From: Aquatica leii
Taxonomy: Eukaryota > Arthropoda > Insecta > Coleoptera > Lampyridae
DNA length: 64,000 nucleotides
Direction of reading: 5' to 3'
Assembly: GCA_035610365.1 (NCBI GenBank)
Contig: CM069432.1
Span: forward strand, 236,868,104 to 236,932,103
A program made the position numbers and the translations under genes. This document shows positions 13,201 to 24,162 of this stretch, piece after piece. The notes under the pieces are model-generated. The model made no database searches, had not been told where the DNA came from, and saw only the letters and a program-made list of their open reading frames with translations. The stretch's first letter is position 1. Every line of letters starts with the position of its first letter.

Positions 13201-13419
13201 GTTAATGTCTAAGACGCTACACAACCATCTGAAACAAATGCTAATGGGTGGAAAGTAACAGTAAAATCCTTTTGTTTGTTCATTTCGTTGCAATTGCTAC
13301 TTTGTTTAATAATTAAGAAATTTAAATAGTCGTCTTTTTTTTGTTTTTTTTTTCTATTATATATGCTTATACTTATGTTATTTTTATGCAATTGAAATAA
13401 AATCTGTAAAAAAAGGCTT

Positions 13420-13648
13420 ACAAGTCCTGGAAGAAAATCAATTGCCCAGGTGGGTGACTTGACCAGGTACTTTTTGACAGAATGTTATATTAATTTGGTA
13501 TATTGATTGTTATGTTATGTGATCTGTCAATAAATAAATAATGTATTTTATTTGTTTACCGAAAAGAATAAAATGGTTTATTGCACGCTCATAAGTTGGG
13601 TTTTTTCTTAGACTGTGACCACGTCTTTTAATTTCTACCAGGACTTGT
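13420..13648. repeat. MITE-like element with 19-bp TIRs
   Basis: ACAAGTCCTGGAAGAAAAT (13420-13438) and the reverse complement of 13630-13648, ACAAGTCCTGGTAGAAATT, agree at 17 of 19 positions. The 229-bp interior has no coding potential. Size and structure fit a miniature inverted-repeat element of unknown superfamily. Confidence 0.6.
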
Positions 13649-14083
13649 TTATTTTTACTGTCCATTACACAATTAATTCATTACACAAATACAAGTCTAC
13701 CATTGTATTATATAACATTAAATAACAAGTTTTTTAAACAATTAAAAAATTAAATCAAAGATTTTGTACAAAATATGTCTAAAAGTTTTTGCACAAGAAG
13801 AAGATTAACACTCCCGTTCATCTTTCCGGCTGTTGCCATTCGTTCACGAGCTTCTATGTATTCTCTAATTAGGCAGTATTGCTTGAGTTATTAGTGGGTT
13901 TGCTTTACTGCGTGATCTTGTTTCTGAGATATAGCCGTATCCGGGTCACACAGACCCAGTTATAGTGAATACGTAACTGTTGTGAACAAGGTAACTTCAG
14001 GTAAATAATCTAAAATATGTGTATTGTCTCAAGCTTCAGTATTATACATTTCCTTTATTATAAATTATTAATGTGCAGATAAG

Positions 14084-14413
14084 ATGGCTGCAAGTCATAT
14101 GCTATTAGATGAAGACATTGCTCCAATATTCCAATCAGAAGAATTTTGGCAAGATATCGAAAATCTTAAACTTCAAAGTACAAGTACTTTGGCACATAGT
14201 TTTACCACTAAAGTTGCTGATAAAAGAGAATTTGGGAAAATAATTATTGAAGAAGCTAACGACAGCGGTCAAGATAAAAGTGATGTCAAAACTTTGAGTA
14301 ATCATACTTCGAACAGTGTAATAGAATGGCAGTCGTCTGATGAAAACGAAGTGACTTTGGAAGTAGAATCCGACATGGAAATGAGTAATACCAATTACTT
14401 TTACTGGAAATAA
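14084..14413 (+). pseudogene. piggyBac-type transposase, N-terminal fragment
   Basis: The 109-codon frame starts MAASHMLLDEDIAP and is rich in acidic residues (SSDENEVTLEVESDMEM), as in the disordered N-terminus of piggyBac transposases. It ends at a stop after YFYWK, where relatives have the FYGKNxxKW motif. The missing portion after this point would have held the catalytic DDD core. The start is chosen because a typical acceptor-like TGTGCAG lies just upstream, but it is not certain. Confidence 0.6.
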
Positions 14414-14511
14414 GGGCCAAAATTGGCCCAAAAAGATGTAAAACGATCAAAGACAACATCTGTAGTTGTTTGGTTTGAAAAGCCTTGCTCTAAATTCTTT
14501 TAATAGCAGGC

Positions 14512-14838
14512 GTGAATAGTACAGTTTTTTACCAGTTTTCTAAAAATATAGAAATATCAGGTGCTATGTTTATAAAAGATTTTGTTAAAGCTATATATTC
14601 ACCACATATGAAGAGAAGAAAATACAATAACTTTGTTCCTTGTCAAATCCATAACCTTGTTGTTGAAATTTTACACATTCAAATTTTGAGTCAGTCTGAA
14701 TCCCTTGAAAATACAGGAGACAAAAAAGCAAAAGGATTGCTATCCAAAAAAGACAGAAAAACGAGTTACGTCTGTGTAAACTGTAACACGTCTATGTGTT
14801 TGCAATGTGTTATTAAAATTTATTCAAACTGTAAATAG
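14512..14838 (+). pseudogene. piggyBac-type transposase, C-terminal fragment
   Basis: Residues include AIYSPHMKRRKYNNFVPCQI, close to the conserved PHMxxR region, and a C-terminal cysteine cluster DRKTSYVCVNCNTSMCLQC. This is the zinc-binding RING/PHD-like tail of piggyBac transposases. A one-base shift just before KKDRKTSY appears to have removed the first cysteine pair. The catalytic domain is absent between this and the N-terminal fragment. Confidence 0.75.
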
Positions 14839-15006
14839 ATAAAAATCTGTACCAGCAATGATAAAAATAAGTCTGTCTTATCATTTTCTTCGTCAAAGTA
14901 TAGTTAAAAAACTTGTTTTTTGTTTCAAAAAATATATGATCGGGTCCCTCAGACCCACTCACAGTATGTATTGTACCTAAAATGAGTTATAGTAGTTAAG
15001 GGTTAA

Positions 15007-16029
15007 CAGTAAGTAAGGCTAAAGTTAACTTGTGGTGCAATATATTATTGTTATTGTTTATTTTATCGCTCTGGCAGTTCTTCTGACATTATTAATAACT
15101 ATGACATTTTCCGTTATAATTCTATTAGTTCCAAACGGTTTGTTTAAACGTAAATAATTTTAAAGTTTTAAGTTAGTATTGTTTTATAATTGACTAGAAC
15201 TTGTTAAAATACTTATAAAAAATTTTTAGTATTTATTATGAATTATTTAATATAAGTATTCCGTAAATCTAGCTACAGTTGCTAAAATTTCATATATAAT
15301 TGGCTTGCGAATCCAGTGCAATTTATTATGCTGTCGTATATAACACCGTGTGAACATAATTGGGAACTACCTAACAACGTGAATCACAAACGATATCATT
15401 TCGAAGTCGAAAATGACACTCATGTGATAAAGTTTAACTAATACAATACAAAAGTTTGTTTTTCTAAGCATCGATGTCCGATAACTAATCTGACATTAAG
15501 TTTGATACTTATTTTTGACAAATAAATGTTAAAAAGTAAAACCTAATTGGTTATTGAGTTTTTCAAATCAATTGGAAACTAGATTTGAGAAAATAAACAT
15601 TTTAAGCTGTACTACTCTGTTTTTATTTTAAAGGTACGTGATTTAATTGAATTTAATTTAATGAAAATGTTAAAACAATAACGTTTTTAACAAAAGATAT
15701 AATGTTAAATAAAAAAAATTAATAAATTATGTTGTTGTTTTGCATTTGATTGTTTTTTACAAGCTTTTTAAGTTTTTCCTTTTACGAAATTGTATTGCCT
15801 TTGAATTTCTATAAGAATTAAAATACTGGCGATTTGCTAGATTTTTAAATAAGCATTTATTTTTATCAAACCTTTATTTTCTCAGTTTTGTTTTTTATAA
15901 ATTAATATCATTTTAATATTTGGCTATAACTGAATACATATTTATGTATGTTATTTGAATCAATATTCCAGCAATGACATGTTAGTGTTGGAATTAGATT
16001 TGTGAAAACAAAACCTTTGCAACAATTAT
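15007..16029. other. AT-rich stretch, no gene seen
   Basis: No transposon protein, RNA gene or obvious repeat was recognised. Confidence 0.5.
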
Positions 16030-16390
16030 TATTATTATAAATTTTATTTTATTTTTAAAAAATCTTAAAACCTTCCCATTGAGTTTATTTTATTATTTTT
16101 GATTTTAATAAACTCTACATGTTTCGACCTATAGTCATCCTTAGGCGTATACTATAAAATTAAAATTATAAAATCGAATCTTATTTTAAACATGAACTTA
16201 CTACATAAAAATTGAAAAATCAAACTTTAAATATTAAATATTCAACTTTAAAAAGTAATTATAGAAATCTGAAAAATAATAAAAATTAGAATAAAATAAA
16301 TAATTATAAAAATAAATTTACCATTTATTAATCAAATTAAAAAATAAAATAAAATAATAAAATAGAAACCCATTTAGCATTTTTTAAAAG
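16030..16390 (-). repeat. PLE family A 3' tail, solo copy
   Basis: This matches the tail of the PLE at 18.4-19.4 kb over about 340 bp in the same orientation. Shared blocks include AAACCTTCCCATT, CATGTTTCGAC and CGTATACTATAAAAT. On the minus strand the hammerhead-like core has drifted to CCTAAGGATGAC...GTCGAAAC (16116-16145). No GIY-YIG ORF is attached here. Confidence 0.7.
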
Positions 16391-18379
16391 AATTAATGGA
16401 AAAAACAAACTTTTTCATTATTACAAAGTTTAGTTTAAGTAGATTCATGTTTATTTGTTCTCTTTTTTTTAATAAATATGTTTTATATAATGTAACTGAA
16501 AAAATTATTTATTTTAGCAAACAAAAAATACGTAAATAAATTCTGTATAAAAATATAAAATAAAGATACTGGTAAAAACAATTATTAATTTAATTTTAAT
16601 AACAATAAAACTAGTGATTATATCGTTTTGTATTTTAATACAGTTACATATTTAAAACTCAAATAGTATATACATTTATTGTATCAAAATATTATTCTCT
16701 TGGTTTATAACAAACAGAAAAGTATTACACTTTTGTTAATTTAAGCTTATGAAAAAAGTAACAAAATTGGTATTACATTTTACATTAAAACGTTTAATCT
16801 GAGCTTAAGAGCTTAAATGTAGTATATGTGTAAATTTCCATTATATTATTTTCAACGGAATTTTAAAAACATAAATTAATGCTCAAATGCTAGTAATGAA
16901 CACATTTGTACTATATTTATATCTAATGCAATATTTATGTTAATATTAGTTACCACATTTTATATATTAAATGAAAATCGTTGATATAATATTTATAAAA
17001 ATAACACTTGTGTTTGCTTAACCAAATAAAGAAAAAATAAACAAAAAATATTTTATAGTTTATAATAAAAAATAATGCAAGATTTCTTTAATAAAAATTC
17101 AATAGGTGAGCTTGTTAAGGGGAGTTTTGATTTATTACGCCGACCGCTTCCAATAAAGGGTGTATGCGTTGTCAAGGTGATGAAACCTCTTGACATTTTT
17201 AAAATATCCCTAGTCCTATCTTTTCCTGGTTTATTTAAAAATGTACAAAAAAACTATATTTATTTTTCCATTGAAACTTAACATATCGTGAAACGAGTAT
17301 AAATAGTCCTTAAAATTTTTGTTGATACATATTAACAACTGATATTAAATTTTACAACAATTTAATGCATTTGTAAATTGTATAAATACATTAATTTAAA
17401 TTTTAGAGAAAAAAACAATTTTCTTCTTAAATCAGGATAAATTGCGTTCATATTAGAAGAGAAAAAAGAAACATACGCAGTTACGTGGCAAAAATATGAC
17501 ATGATGCTACTTAGAAACTCGACGTCTTTATCTTATTTTATTTCTGGATTATTTTTAGATTACATCAGTTTTTTTATATTAATGGTTTTCTAAATATAAT
17601 TAAAGCAACAATCATTACGTAATTAAACCTGGTTTTGATGTCAAAGTGATGCAAATTAATTCACTTCATATTTTCTGAAAGTGGTTTTCATATGATACCT
17701 GTTTATTAAACTAGAGGCTTTATGGAACGCTGTCGGGTTACACACAATGACACTATAATTCAATGATGCAAAATCAATCAACATGAATGCAACAGTAATA
17801 ATAAATTACTTGAATAAACTTATTGCAATTGAAATACGTTTCTATGTAGTATTTTGCATGAAATACCTATTAGGAAGAATAACTAAAATAAAAGTTTCAT
17901 TATGCATTTTTCGTTAAACTAAAATTTTATTAAGTAAGAAAAATACACAGTAATAGACTATTTTAATTGTTTTTAATAAAATACTAATTTAATTAAGAAA
18001 AATAGCTTAATACTAAATTTCTCAGTTTTTAATGGAAACGTAACAAAACTGTAGCATTAATACAATTAATTTTTAAATGTATTTTTGTTTTATGTCTATG
18101 TGATTCTTTATTTTATTTTTATTAGTAATGATTAAATGTATACTTAGAAAAAATATAAAATAAATAGAAACTTTCTAATAAAATTAATGCTTAGTGGTCA
18201 ATAATATCACTAAGATAAAATTACCTAAAATGTATTTGTTAAAAAAACGAAACAAAATGTTAAAATGTTTGTAAACATTTATTCATTAGGTACAAAAACG
18301 ATTCCACAAGAATAGTTCGTTTGACGACTATAAAACCTATTAATTATCGTTTATTTTTTCCATTAATTCTTTAACTCAA
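16391..18379. other. AT-rich stretch between two PLE tails, no gene recognised
   Basis: This 2-kb interval lies between two direct copies of the same PLE tail. The only open frame of note (17075-17281) shows no known domain. It might be PLE-derived or simply older host DNA. Confidence 0.4.
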
Positions 18380-19400
18380 AATGGGTTTATTATATTATAT
18401 TATTTTATTTTATTTTTATAAATTCTCAAAACCTTCCCATTATTTTATTTTAATTTTTTATTTTAATATTTTAATAAACGCTGCATGTTTCGACTAATGT
18501 CATCTTCAGGCGTATACTATAAAATATAAAATATAAAATCGAATCTTCTTTAAATATAAGCTTACTACATTAGAATTAAAAACTCAAACTTCAAATATTA
18601 CATAAACTTTAAAAAAATAATAATTATAGAAATCTGAAAAATAATATAAATTAAAAATCAAAAAGTTATAAAAATAAATAAACTTACCAACATATATTAA
18701 TCAAATTAAATATAGTTAAATATTTGAAGTTTGACAAATTTCAAAAATTTAAACAACACAAAATTAGCTTAATAATAGAAAATCCTAGGATACAACAAAA
18801 TAATATAATAATGGAAATAATCAAACAAAAACTAATTTAGAAAAAGTAAATTATTATTAAAGTTTAACAACTTCGTTTAGGGATAATTCACGATTCGAAT
18901 TGTAATTTTTAATAATTTCTTTTATTTCTAAAAAATTTAGTCTCAAACGTTTATTACAAATGTGTAAAATTTCAAAATCTTTTTTAGAATTGAATGAATG
19001 ATGAGAATTTAGTATATAATTAGCAAATGATGACTTAAATGAAATGTTATTATTTTTAATACAAGATAGATGTTCAGCAATTCTAATAGAAAACTTTCGA
19101 CCTGTTTGTCCTATATAAAATGCCTTGCAACTACCACATTTTAATTTATAAACGCCGGATTTGTCTAAAATATTAATTTTATCTTTAGTATTAACAAATA
19201 AAGATTTAATATTATTATTTGACGAAAAATAAATGTTAATGCCAAAATGTTTTAAAAGATTTTGAAATTGAAATGAAGATGGGTCTATATAAGGAAGAGA
19301 AAAATATATTTTAGATTGATTAGAGACAGGTGTAAGAGATGAATAATTTTTAATTTTAATAGAAGACAAAATTTTGTTTTGTAAATTTTTAATACATTAA
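18380..19400 (-). mobile_element. Penelope-like element family A, 5'-truncated
   Basis: It contains the endonuclease end of a PLE ORF plus its 3' tail. The RT portion is missing, consistent with 5' truncation during target-primed reverse transcription. In the tail (minus strand, about 18484-18518) the sequence CTGAAGA, a short GAC/GTC hairpin and GAAAC form a hammerhead-like core. Confidence 0.8.
18857..19369 (-). pseudogene. PLE GIY-YIG endonuclease domain, uninterrupted 170 codons
   Basis: The frame ends a PLE polyprotein. About residues 70-110 read GVYKLKCGSCKAFYIGQTGR followed by FSIRIAEHLSC. This is the GIY-YIG nuclease signature, with the CxxC insertion typical of Penelope elements and the catalytic Arg and His-rich stretch. 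Further down are NSHHSF and the F-LEIKEII-helix common to the family. The upstream RT, normally fused in the same frame, is absent, and the Met used here is only the first in the fragment. In living PLEs this domain nicks target DNA to prime reverse transcription. Confidence 0.85.
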
Positions 19401-19800
19401 TACATTAACTGGCGCCTATGAATAAGTTATTTGCTGGGTTATTTCTACCGTACGTAACTGTTATGTTTTTAATGTTATTTTAAATAGAATAAATTGTCTC
19501 GAACTTGGCTGCATTATTTAATTGCTACCTAAGTCCCCTCTTCAACTGTGCTAGGGTATTACTGTTGCTATCGATTCCAAGTGGTATCAAGGTACTTGAT
19601 TTCAGGTTATCAATCCCACTGCAGCTGCGGGAAGTGGTAATAAAATTAATTTTGATTTTAAAATAAACCATAATTATCTGCTCCTTAAAGTTATTATTAT
19701 TGTTTTTTGGGTAATGGAGCAGCATTGTTTGAAATTTGAATACAGTACAGACGGGTGTCTAAAACTGTTACAGCATATTAATTCCTAATTTACCGTCGCT
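19401..19800 (+). pseudogene. Possible continuation of a non-LTR RT, heavily decayed
   Basis: Short stretches such as AIDSKWYQGT near 19565-19595 resemble the thumb/RNase H-proximal part of Jockey-like RTs and precede the clear C-terminal motif that follows. The signal is weak and broken by stops. Confidence 0.25.
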
Positions 19801-19844
19801 TCCTGTATTTTGTTTTTTACTACCAAAATATGAATTATCAATAA

Positions 19845-19985
19845 TAATTAGATTACGTTTAGGACATGGTCGCTTTCCTACTCATCTGCACCGTATTGGT
19901 TTAACAAGTAATGGTAATTGTACATGCAACAACAATTGTACAGGCGACTTGAACCATCTGTTGTTTAGTTGCACGAATTATAAAC
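19845..19985 (+). pseudogene. Non-LTR retrotransposon RT, C-terminal zinc-knuckle segment
   Basis: One frame reads RLGHGRFPTHLHRIGL, then CTCNNNCTGDLNHLLFSCTNY. This is the RNase H-distal tail of Jockey/LOA-type non-LTR polymerases: a conserved RxGHG block followed by a Cys-rich CxC...H-LL-x-C motif. No intact upstream RT is attached. Confidence 0.8.
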
Positions 19986-20203
19986 AAGGGGGTAAATGGG
20001 GTGCCATACTAGGCAGCTTAACAAGTTGAGTCGGGACAACCTTATCTACTTTGGCATGTGTTGGAATTGGGGCATAAAATCCAATACTGATGTCAAGCAA
20101 ACCAGCTTTTCCAGCTAAATCTGCACCGTTGTGGTAAGAAGCAACACTGGGATAAACGATGCTTGTCGCTGCTGTATTAACGTTGCTCAGTAGAACCGGT
20201 AGT
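19978..20203 (-). other. Unassigned open segment without start codon
   Basis: On the minus strand about 70 codons are open and end in a stop at 19978-19980. The text includes SVASYHNGADLAGKAGLLD and FYAPIPTHAKVDKVVPTQLV. Composition (Ala, Val, Pro) looks more protein-like than the surrounding chance frames. A TTAG just upstream could act as a splice acceptor. I do not recognise a family. It could equally be the antisense of transposon sequence. Confidence 0.25.
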
Positions 20204-20559
20204 GAAAACTAACATTTTTTGTTGCTTCAAAAGTTTGCCTCCTGGTTATCCCTGCGTATAAGAGGAAACGAAGAAAAACAAGTTCAGTTAATTTGTGACG
20301 TTTCGTGCTTAACAAGTAAGAAATGCTGGGCGATCCAAATTTAATTGCCTGTACCAAAAAGGAACAACCTCATTAAAAACCCATATTTAAGCTGTCTAGA
20401 ACCAAGTCAACAGATAGAACAACAGTCATTATTGAGCTCAACTAAGGGTCAACACATAAACTCAGTTGTATACAGCTCGCCATGTGTATAGAGGTACTGC
20501 ACATAATTGTTTATATTTTCTCCTTACTCGTGGGATTAATATGGAGCAAACGAAAAACA

Positions 20560-21100
20560 AACACTGGAAGTAGGGACACTAAAAAGGTTCCGCCAAGAAA
20601 CTTTCAGGTGCTACTGAAAGGAAGCTCAGCAAGAGGCAACTAAGAAACTTAAAACACCAGGGACAAAAACATATTTAAATGGCAATTATTCCACAAAAAA
20701 TTACAGCCGTTGTATTAAGCAAAAAAAGATGAGTCTTATTAAGACTGCTCTAGTTCAAGCTCTAGACACATTAACCGAAAGAGAATCTGCTCTCAGATTC
20801 TCTAGAGTTAATTTAAAAGGTTTTTTTAATGGTGTGTTGTGTCGATCAGTGTACTAAGGATTGGGTAGTGCTAAAAAAACCCTGACCAGTTGCAAAACAT
20901 CGTTGATGCTGAAGATGTTTCAAAACCATCTAGAGGCTTAATATGGGACCAAAAAAGATTTAGATTGACGAAGTAGGGGCGACTATTAAACCAACGACGT
21001 AAACAAGGCACTCATTTTTTAAATGAAAGCTGTTCCAAAGAGATTTCATTTTAGTCGACTTTGGTCAGAAGAAGAATAAAGTGTCGGTTTAAATAAATAA
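20560..21100 (+). pseudogene. Non-LTR retrotransposon ORF1 with DUF4780-like region, broken
   Basis: The pieces in order are KKLSGATERKLSKRQLRNLK (about 20595-20655), then MAIIPQKITAVVLSKK, then SLIKTALVQALDTLTERES, then RFSRVNLKGF, and in a shifted frame VCCVDQCTKDWVVL. This order and spacing (KLSGA..R-K repeat, AVVP start, helix ending in ALD-L, GSYLKxG and C-D-x-TKDWL) is what I associate with DUF4780 proteins. These act as ORF1 of LOA/Jockey-like insect retrotransposons and bind nucleic acid. Frameshifts and stops break it. It is cut off by the left LTR of the gypsy element. Confidence 0.6.
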
Positions 21101-21102
21101 GG

Positions 21103-21324
21103 TGATTAACAAGTGTGCTAAGTATGAATAAACAGGTGAAAATAAATAGCAGTGTAGATAAACAAAAAGGTCAACTTATCGCGGACGGGATTTGTAAATA
21201 CCGAGTGATAGTGGTATATAAACTACTTGTAAGTTGTTTTTCTAAAATACCGTTACATTTTATTAGTATTAGTTAAAAGCAGTTATATTTATCATATGTA
21301 AATTAAATCGTGTAAATACTTACA
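21103..21324 (+). repeat. 5' LTR of the gypsy element
   Basis: It aligns with 24801-25004 along its length. Shared blocks are AAATCGTG-AAATACT, AAATAAATAG-AGTGTA-ATAAAC, GTATATAAA-TACTTGTAA and TTA-ATTTTAT-AGT. It begins TGATTAACAAGTGTG and ends TTACA. The two copies differ at many positions, so the insertion is old. Confidence 0.75.
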
Positions 21325-21719
21325 ATTAAAATTAATTGTTATACAAATATTGCATTTTAAAAGTGACTGCCTATTTTGATAAACTTTTTATTCGTGTCAC
21401 AATTTATCCCGGTAAACATAGATGCAAAACTACTTGAAACTCTCGAATCAATAAATAAAAATATAGTAGAAATTTCAAAAATGAAAGAAAATGTTAGAAA
21501 TTTTAGAGAAAAATACGAGGTAACTTGGTTGAAAAAGGATTACTTGTTAGCAAAACATTAGTACGAGTGAAAAACACAAAGCTAATAAGGATATTGAATG
21601 TCAACTTAGATTCAGTAACGTTGAAAAAGAAGACCGTGGTAGGCTAGTGAAGCTACGTCACCGAAAAAGTGCTCACAACATATAATAGATATTCTTACCT
21701 TTAAATGCCAAATTCAAGA

Positions 21720-22440
21720 CCATCTAGCTAAAGTTAAAGTAATCATCCAGCAGTATCAAGATGTGTTTGCACTGGAGAGTGGTTCCAAATCAAAGCATAA
21801 ATTAATCATAGATATAGAGATAGAAGGTGTGATTAAACCTTTAAATACTTCATGGGCGTCCCTAGTGGTGCTAGTAAAGCAGAAAAATCAACGAGGTTTT
21901 GCGTAGACTACAGACAAGTGAACGACGTGACCAAAAAAGATACTTTATCAAGATCCCAGTGGTTTTCCACGTTGGATTTGAAGTGTGTTTACTGCCAGTT
22001 AGAATTAGAACAAAAGGATAGTGAAAAGATAGCTTTTAAGATTGGAACCAATTTGTAGCAGTTCACTGTAATGCCCTTTGGGCTGTGTAACGCTCCTGCG
22101 ACATTCTAACGTTCGATGGAAACTATCTTGCGCGGACTGTTTTGAAAGACGTGTTCAGTTTATCTAGACGGCGTGATCGAGGTTAAAAGTTCGTTTGAAA
22201 AACATTTGAATAATTTGAAGGAAGTTTTCCAACGAGAAAATCTAAAACTGAGCCCAAAGAAGTGCCACGTATTTAAGAAGAAAGTGCAAAACCTTGGCCA
22301 CGTTGTATCTAAAGATAGAAGCAAGCCTGACCAGACAAGCATCAAGTTTGCAGTTTATTTAGGTTGTGCACCTGCTATAGACAATGTTGTACCCAGATTT
22401 GCCAATATTGCAAAAATCTTTAACAAAACTATGTAAAGAA
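21720..22440 (+). pseudogene. Gypsy reverse transcriptase, broken
   Basis: Recognisable RT text runs from VIIQQYQDVFALESG through ASLVVLVKQKN, RGFCVDYRQVN, FSTLDLKCVYCQLEL and MPFGLCNAPATF to VYLDGVI, then HLNNLKEVFQRENLKLSPKKC. The catalytic YLDD box has become YLDG, removing one metal-binding Asp. Stops follow IGTNL and CNAPATF. The order fits a canonical Ty3/gypsy RT. Confidence 0.85.
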
Positions 22441-22529
22441 AGAACAGAATTTAGATGGAATAAAAAAGTTGCGAAAACGCTAAAACAAGCCCCCAGTCAC
22501 TTTGCCGATTTGAAGTTATCCATGAGAAA

Positions 22530-22870
22530 ATGGAAAATTTGTCTTGGATACCGATGCAAATAATCTGGCTATAGGTGCAATTTTTTCACAGGTGCAAGAT
22601 GCACAAGAAATAATCGTCGCGTATTTTACCAAAATTTTGTCCAGGTCAAAAAGGAATTACTGCGTTACTATGAGAAAGCTTTTAGCAGTCGTTAAGTCCA
22701 TAAAACAGTTTTGCAAATGACGAAAGTTTCTACTAAGAACGGACTACGTCGCATTAAAATGGCTATTGCAATTATGTAATCCGGAAGGACAAGTGGCAAG
22801 ATAAGTCGAGAGATTGTAAGAATATGACTCCGACACAGAACACCCTGCCGGATGCCTTGTTCAAAAGACC
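22530..22870 (+). pseudogene. Gypsy RNase H, broken
   Basis: One frame reads LVLDTDANNLAIGAIFSQ, then VAYFTKILSRSKRNYCVT, then a MRKLLAVV helix and LLRTDYVALKWLLQL. These are the RNase H Asp, Glu-helix (here altered) and TDH-like (here TDY) landmarks directly after RT. Two stops lie after FCK and after GQVAR. Confidence 0.8.
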
Positions 22871-23149
22871 ATTTTCGACAAACTGCAGCCATCGTTCGCG
22901 ACTTGAAGAAAAGATCGAAAGTCTCCGAAGAACAGCTATTGTTGATGACAAATGGCAACTTAAGCAATTGCGTCGCAAACAAAAAAACAATCTTAAAATC
23001 AGATTACTCCTGCACTGGAAAGCAAACGGCCGACGACTAACCTGGAAAGAAGTTAGTGTTATGAACAAAAAAATCTTAAAATCATACTAGGCGCAGTGGG
23101 ACTACTTGAGAGTGAAAGACGGTCTTTTTAAACAATTTCTAAAAAGTGC

Positions 23150-24030
23150 TAAAGGCACGAAAAAGAGATTGCAGTTGGTAAAGCCAAACATTCGAGTGTC
23201 AGAGATGTTGCAGCATCTACACGATGGTACATCAGCAAGACATTTTAGCGTGAAAAAGCGCTATAGAACAGTATAACGTGGAAAACCTTTTAGAGTAAAT
23301 AGCGATTGACAATGCAGGACCGTTCCCAGAATCTGTTCAGGAAACAAATACATCCTTGTAGCGATAAATTATCAAATCAAGAAACAGCTACATTCGTATA
23401 CGTTTTAGTAAAAAAATTTTTACTGGTTTAGAGTTTTGTTGGAATTACATTTTGACCAAAGCCGCAGCTTTTGCCAACTGTTGAGAGTTAAGGAAACTAG
23501 GACGGCGCCTGTTCATCCTCAATCTGATGGCATTGTTGAACTGATGAATCAAACAAGTCGAACACCAAATAGATTGGAATCAGTACTTGCACTTTTTCCT
23601 AATGGCATACCGATCATATGTTCACGAAAGCACAATCCAAACACCGTCCTGGGTTATGCTTAATCGCGAAATACAACTGCCATGCAATTTCCAATTTGGA
23701 CGAAAACCGAAAGAATATCTTGTTAGAGATGACTACGTCAGCAAGTTGATAAAAAAGATAGATGAGGTACATGAAGCGGTTCGGTAAAACACACAAATTT
23801 CCAACGACAGAATAAATACCAGATATGAGGTCAAGGTACAAAACGGTGGGTTTCAACCGGGTGACATGATGTGATTGTATAATTTCTAAAGAAGACGTTT
23901 TTGTCGCCGAAGCTGCAGTAGCAATGGGGTGAGTCCTTATGAAGTTGTGCAGCGTATTAATGACGTTATATATTGCATCTGAAACCCACTTAGAAGCAAA
24001 CCAAAACTGGTTTACATTGATCGTTTAGCC
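23150..24030 (+). pseudogene. Gypsy integrase, broken
   Basis: The start shows the zinc-binding HHCC neighbourhood: VSEMLQHLHDGTSARHFSVKK. The catalytic region is badly decayed, but TAPVHPQSDGIVELMNQT (about 23495-23555) retains the Glu-bearing block. After that come a NSPNTVLGY-like end, GFQPGDMM and LVYIDRLAPF-like sequence, the typical C-terminal tail of Ty3 integrases. Multiple frames are needed to read it. Confidence 0.8.
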
Positions 24031-24162
24031 CCGTTTGCTAGCGATAACAATATTACACAAAACCAGAGTAATAACGAGCACAACTAGAAATCAAGTCGAA
24101 GGAATGGACTTTGATAAGTTTGCGAGCATGTACGGAGGTTCGGAGTTAAAACCGGGGAGCAA

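Larger units (their letters stand above)
13935..15002 (+). mobile_element. piggyBac-type element, internally deleted
   Basis: The interior encodes the N- and C-terminal ends of a piggyBac-type transposase. The right end reads ...GGG followed by TTAA (15003-15006), the canonical piggyBac target. A hairpin GGGTC-ACACA-GACCC (13943-13957) lies near the left end and GGGTC-CCTCA-GACCC (14942-14956) near the right end, so both termini carry the same kind of subterminal palindrome. The exact left boundary is unclear because no TTAA-CCC junction was found there. Confidence 0.7.
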
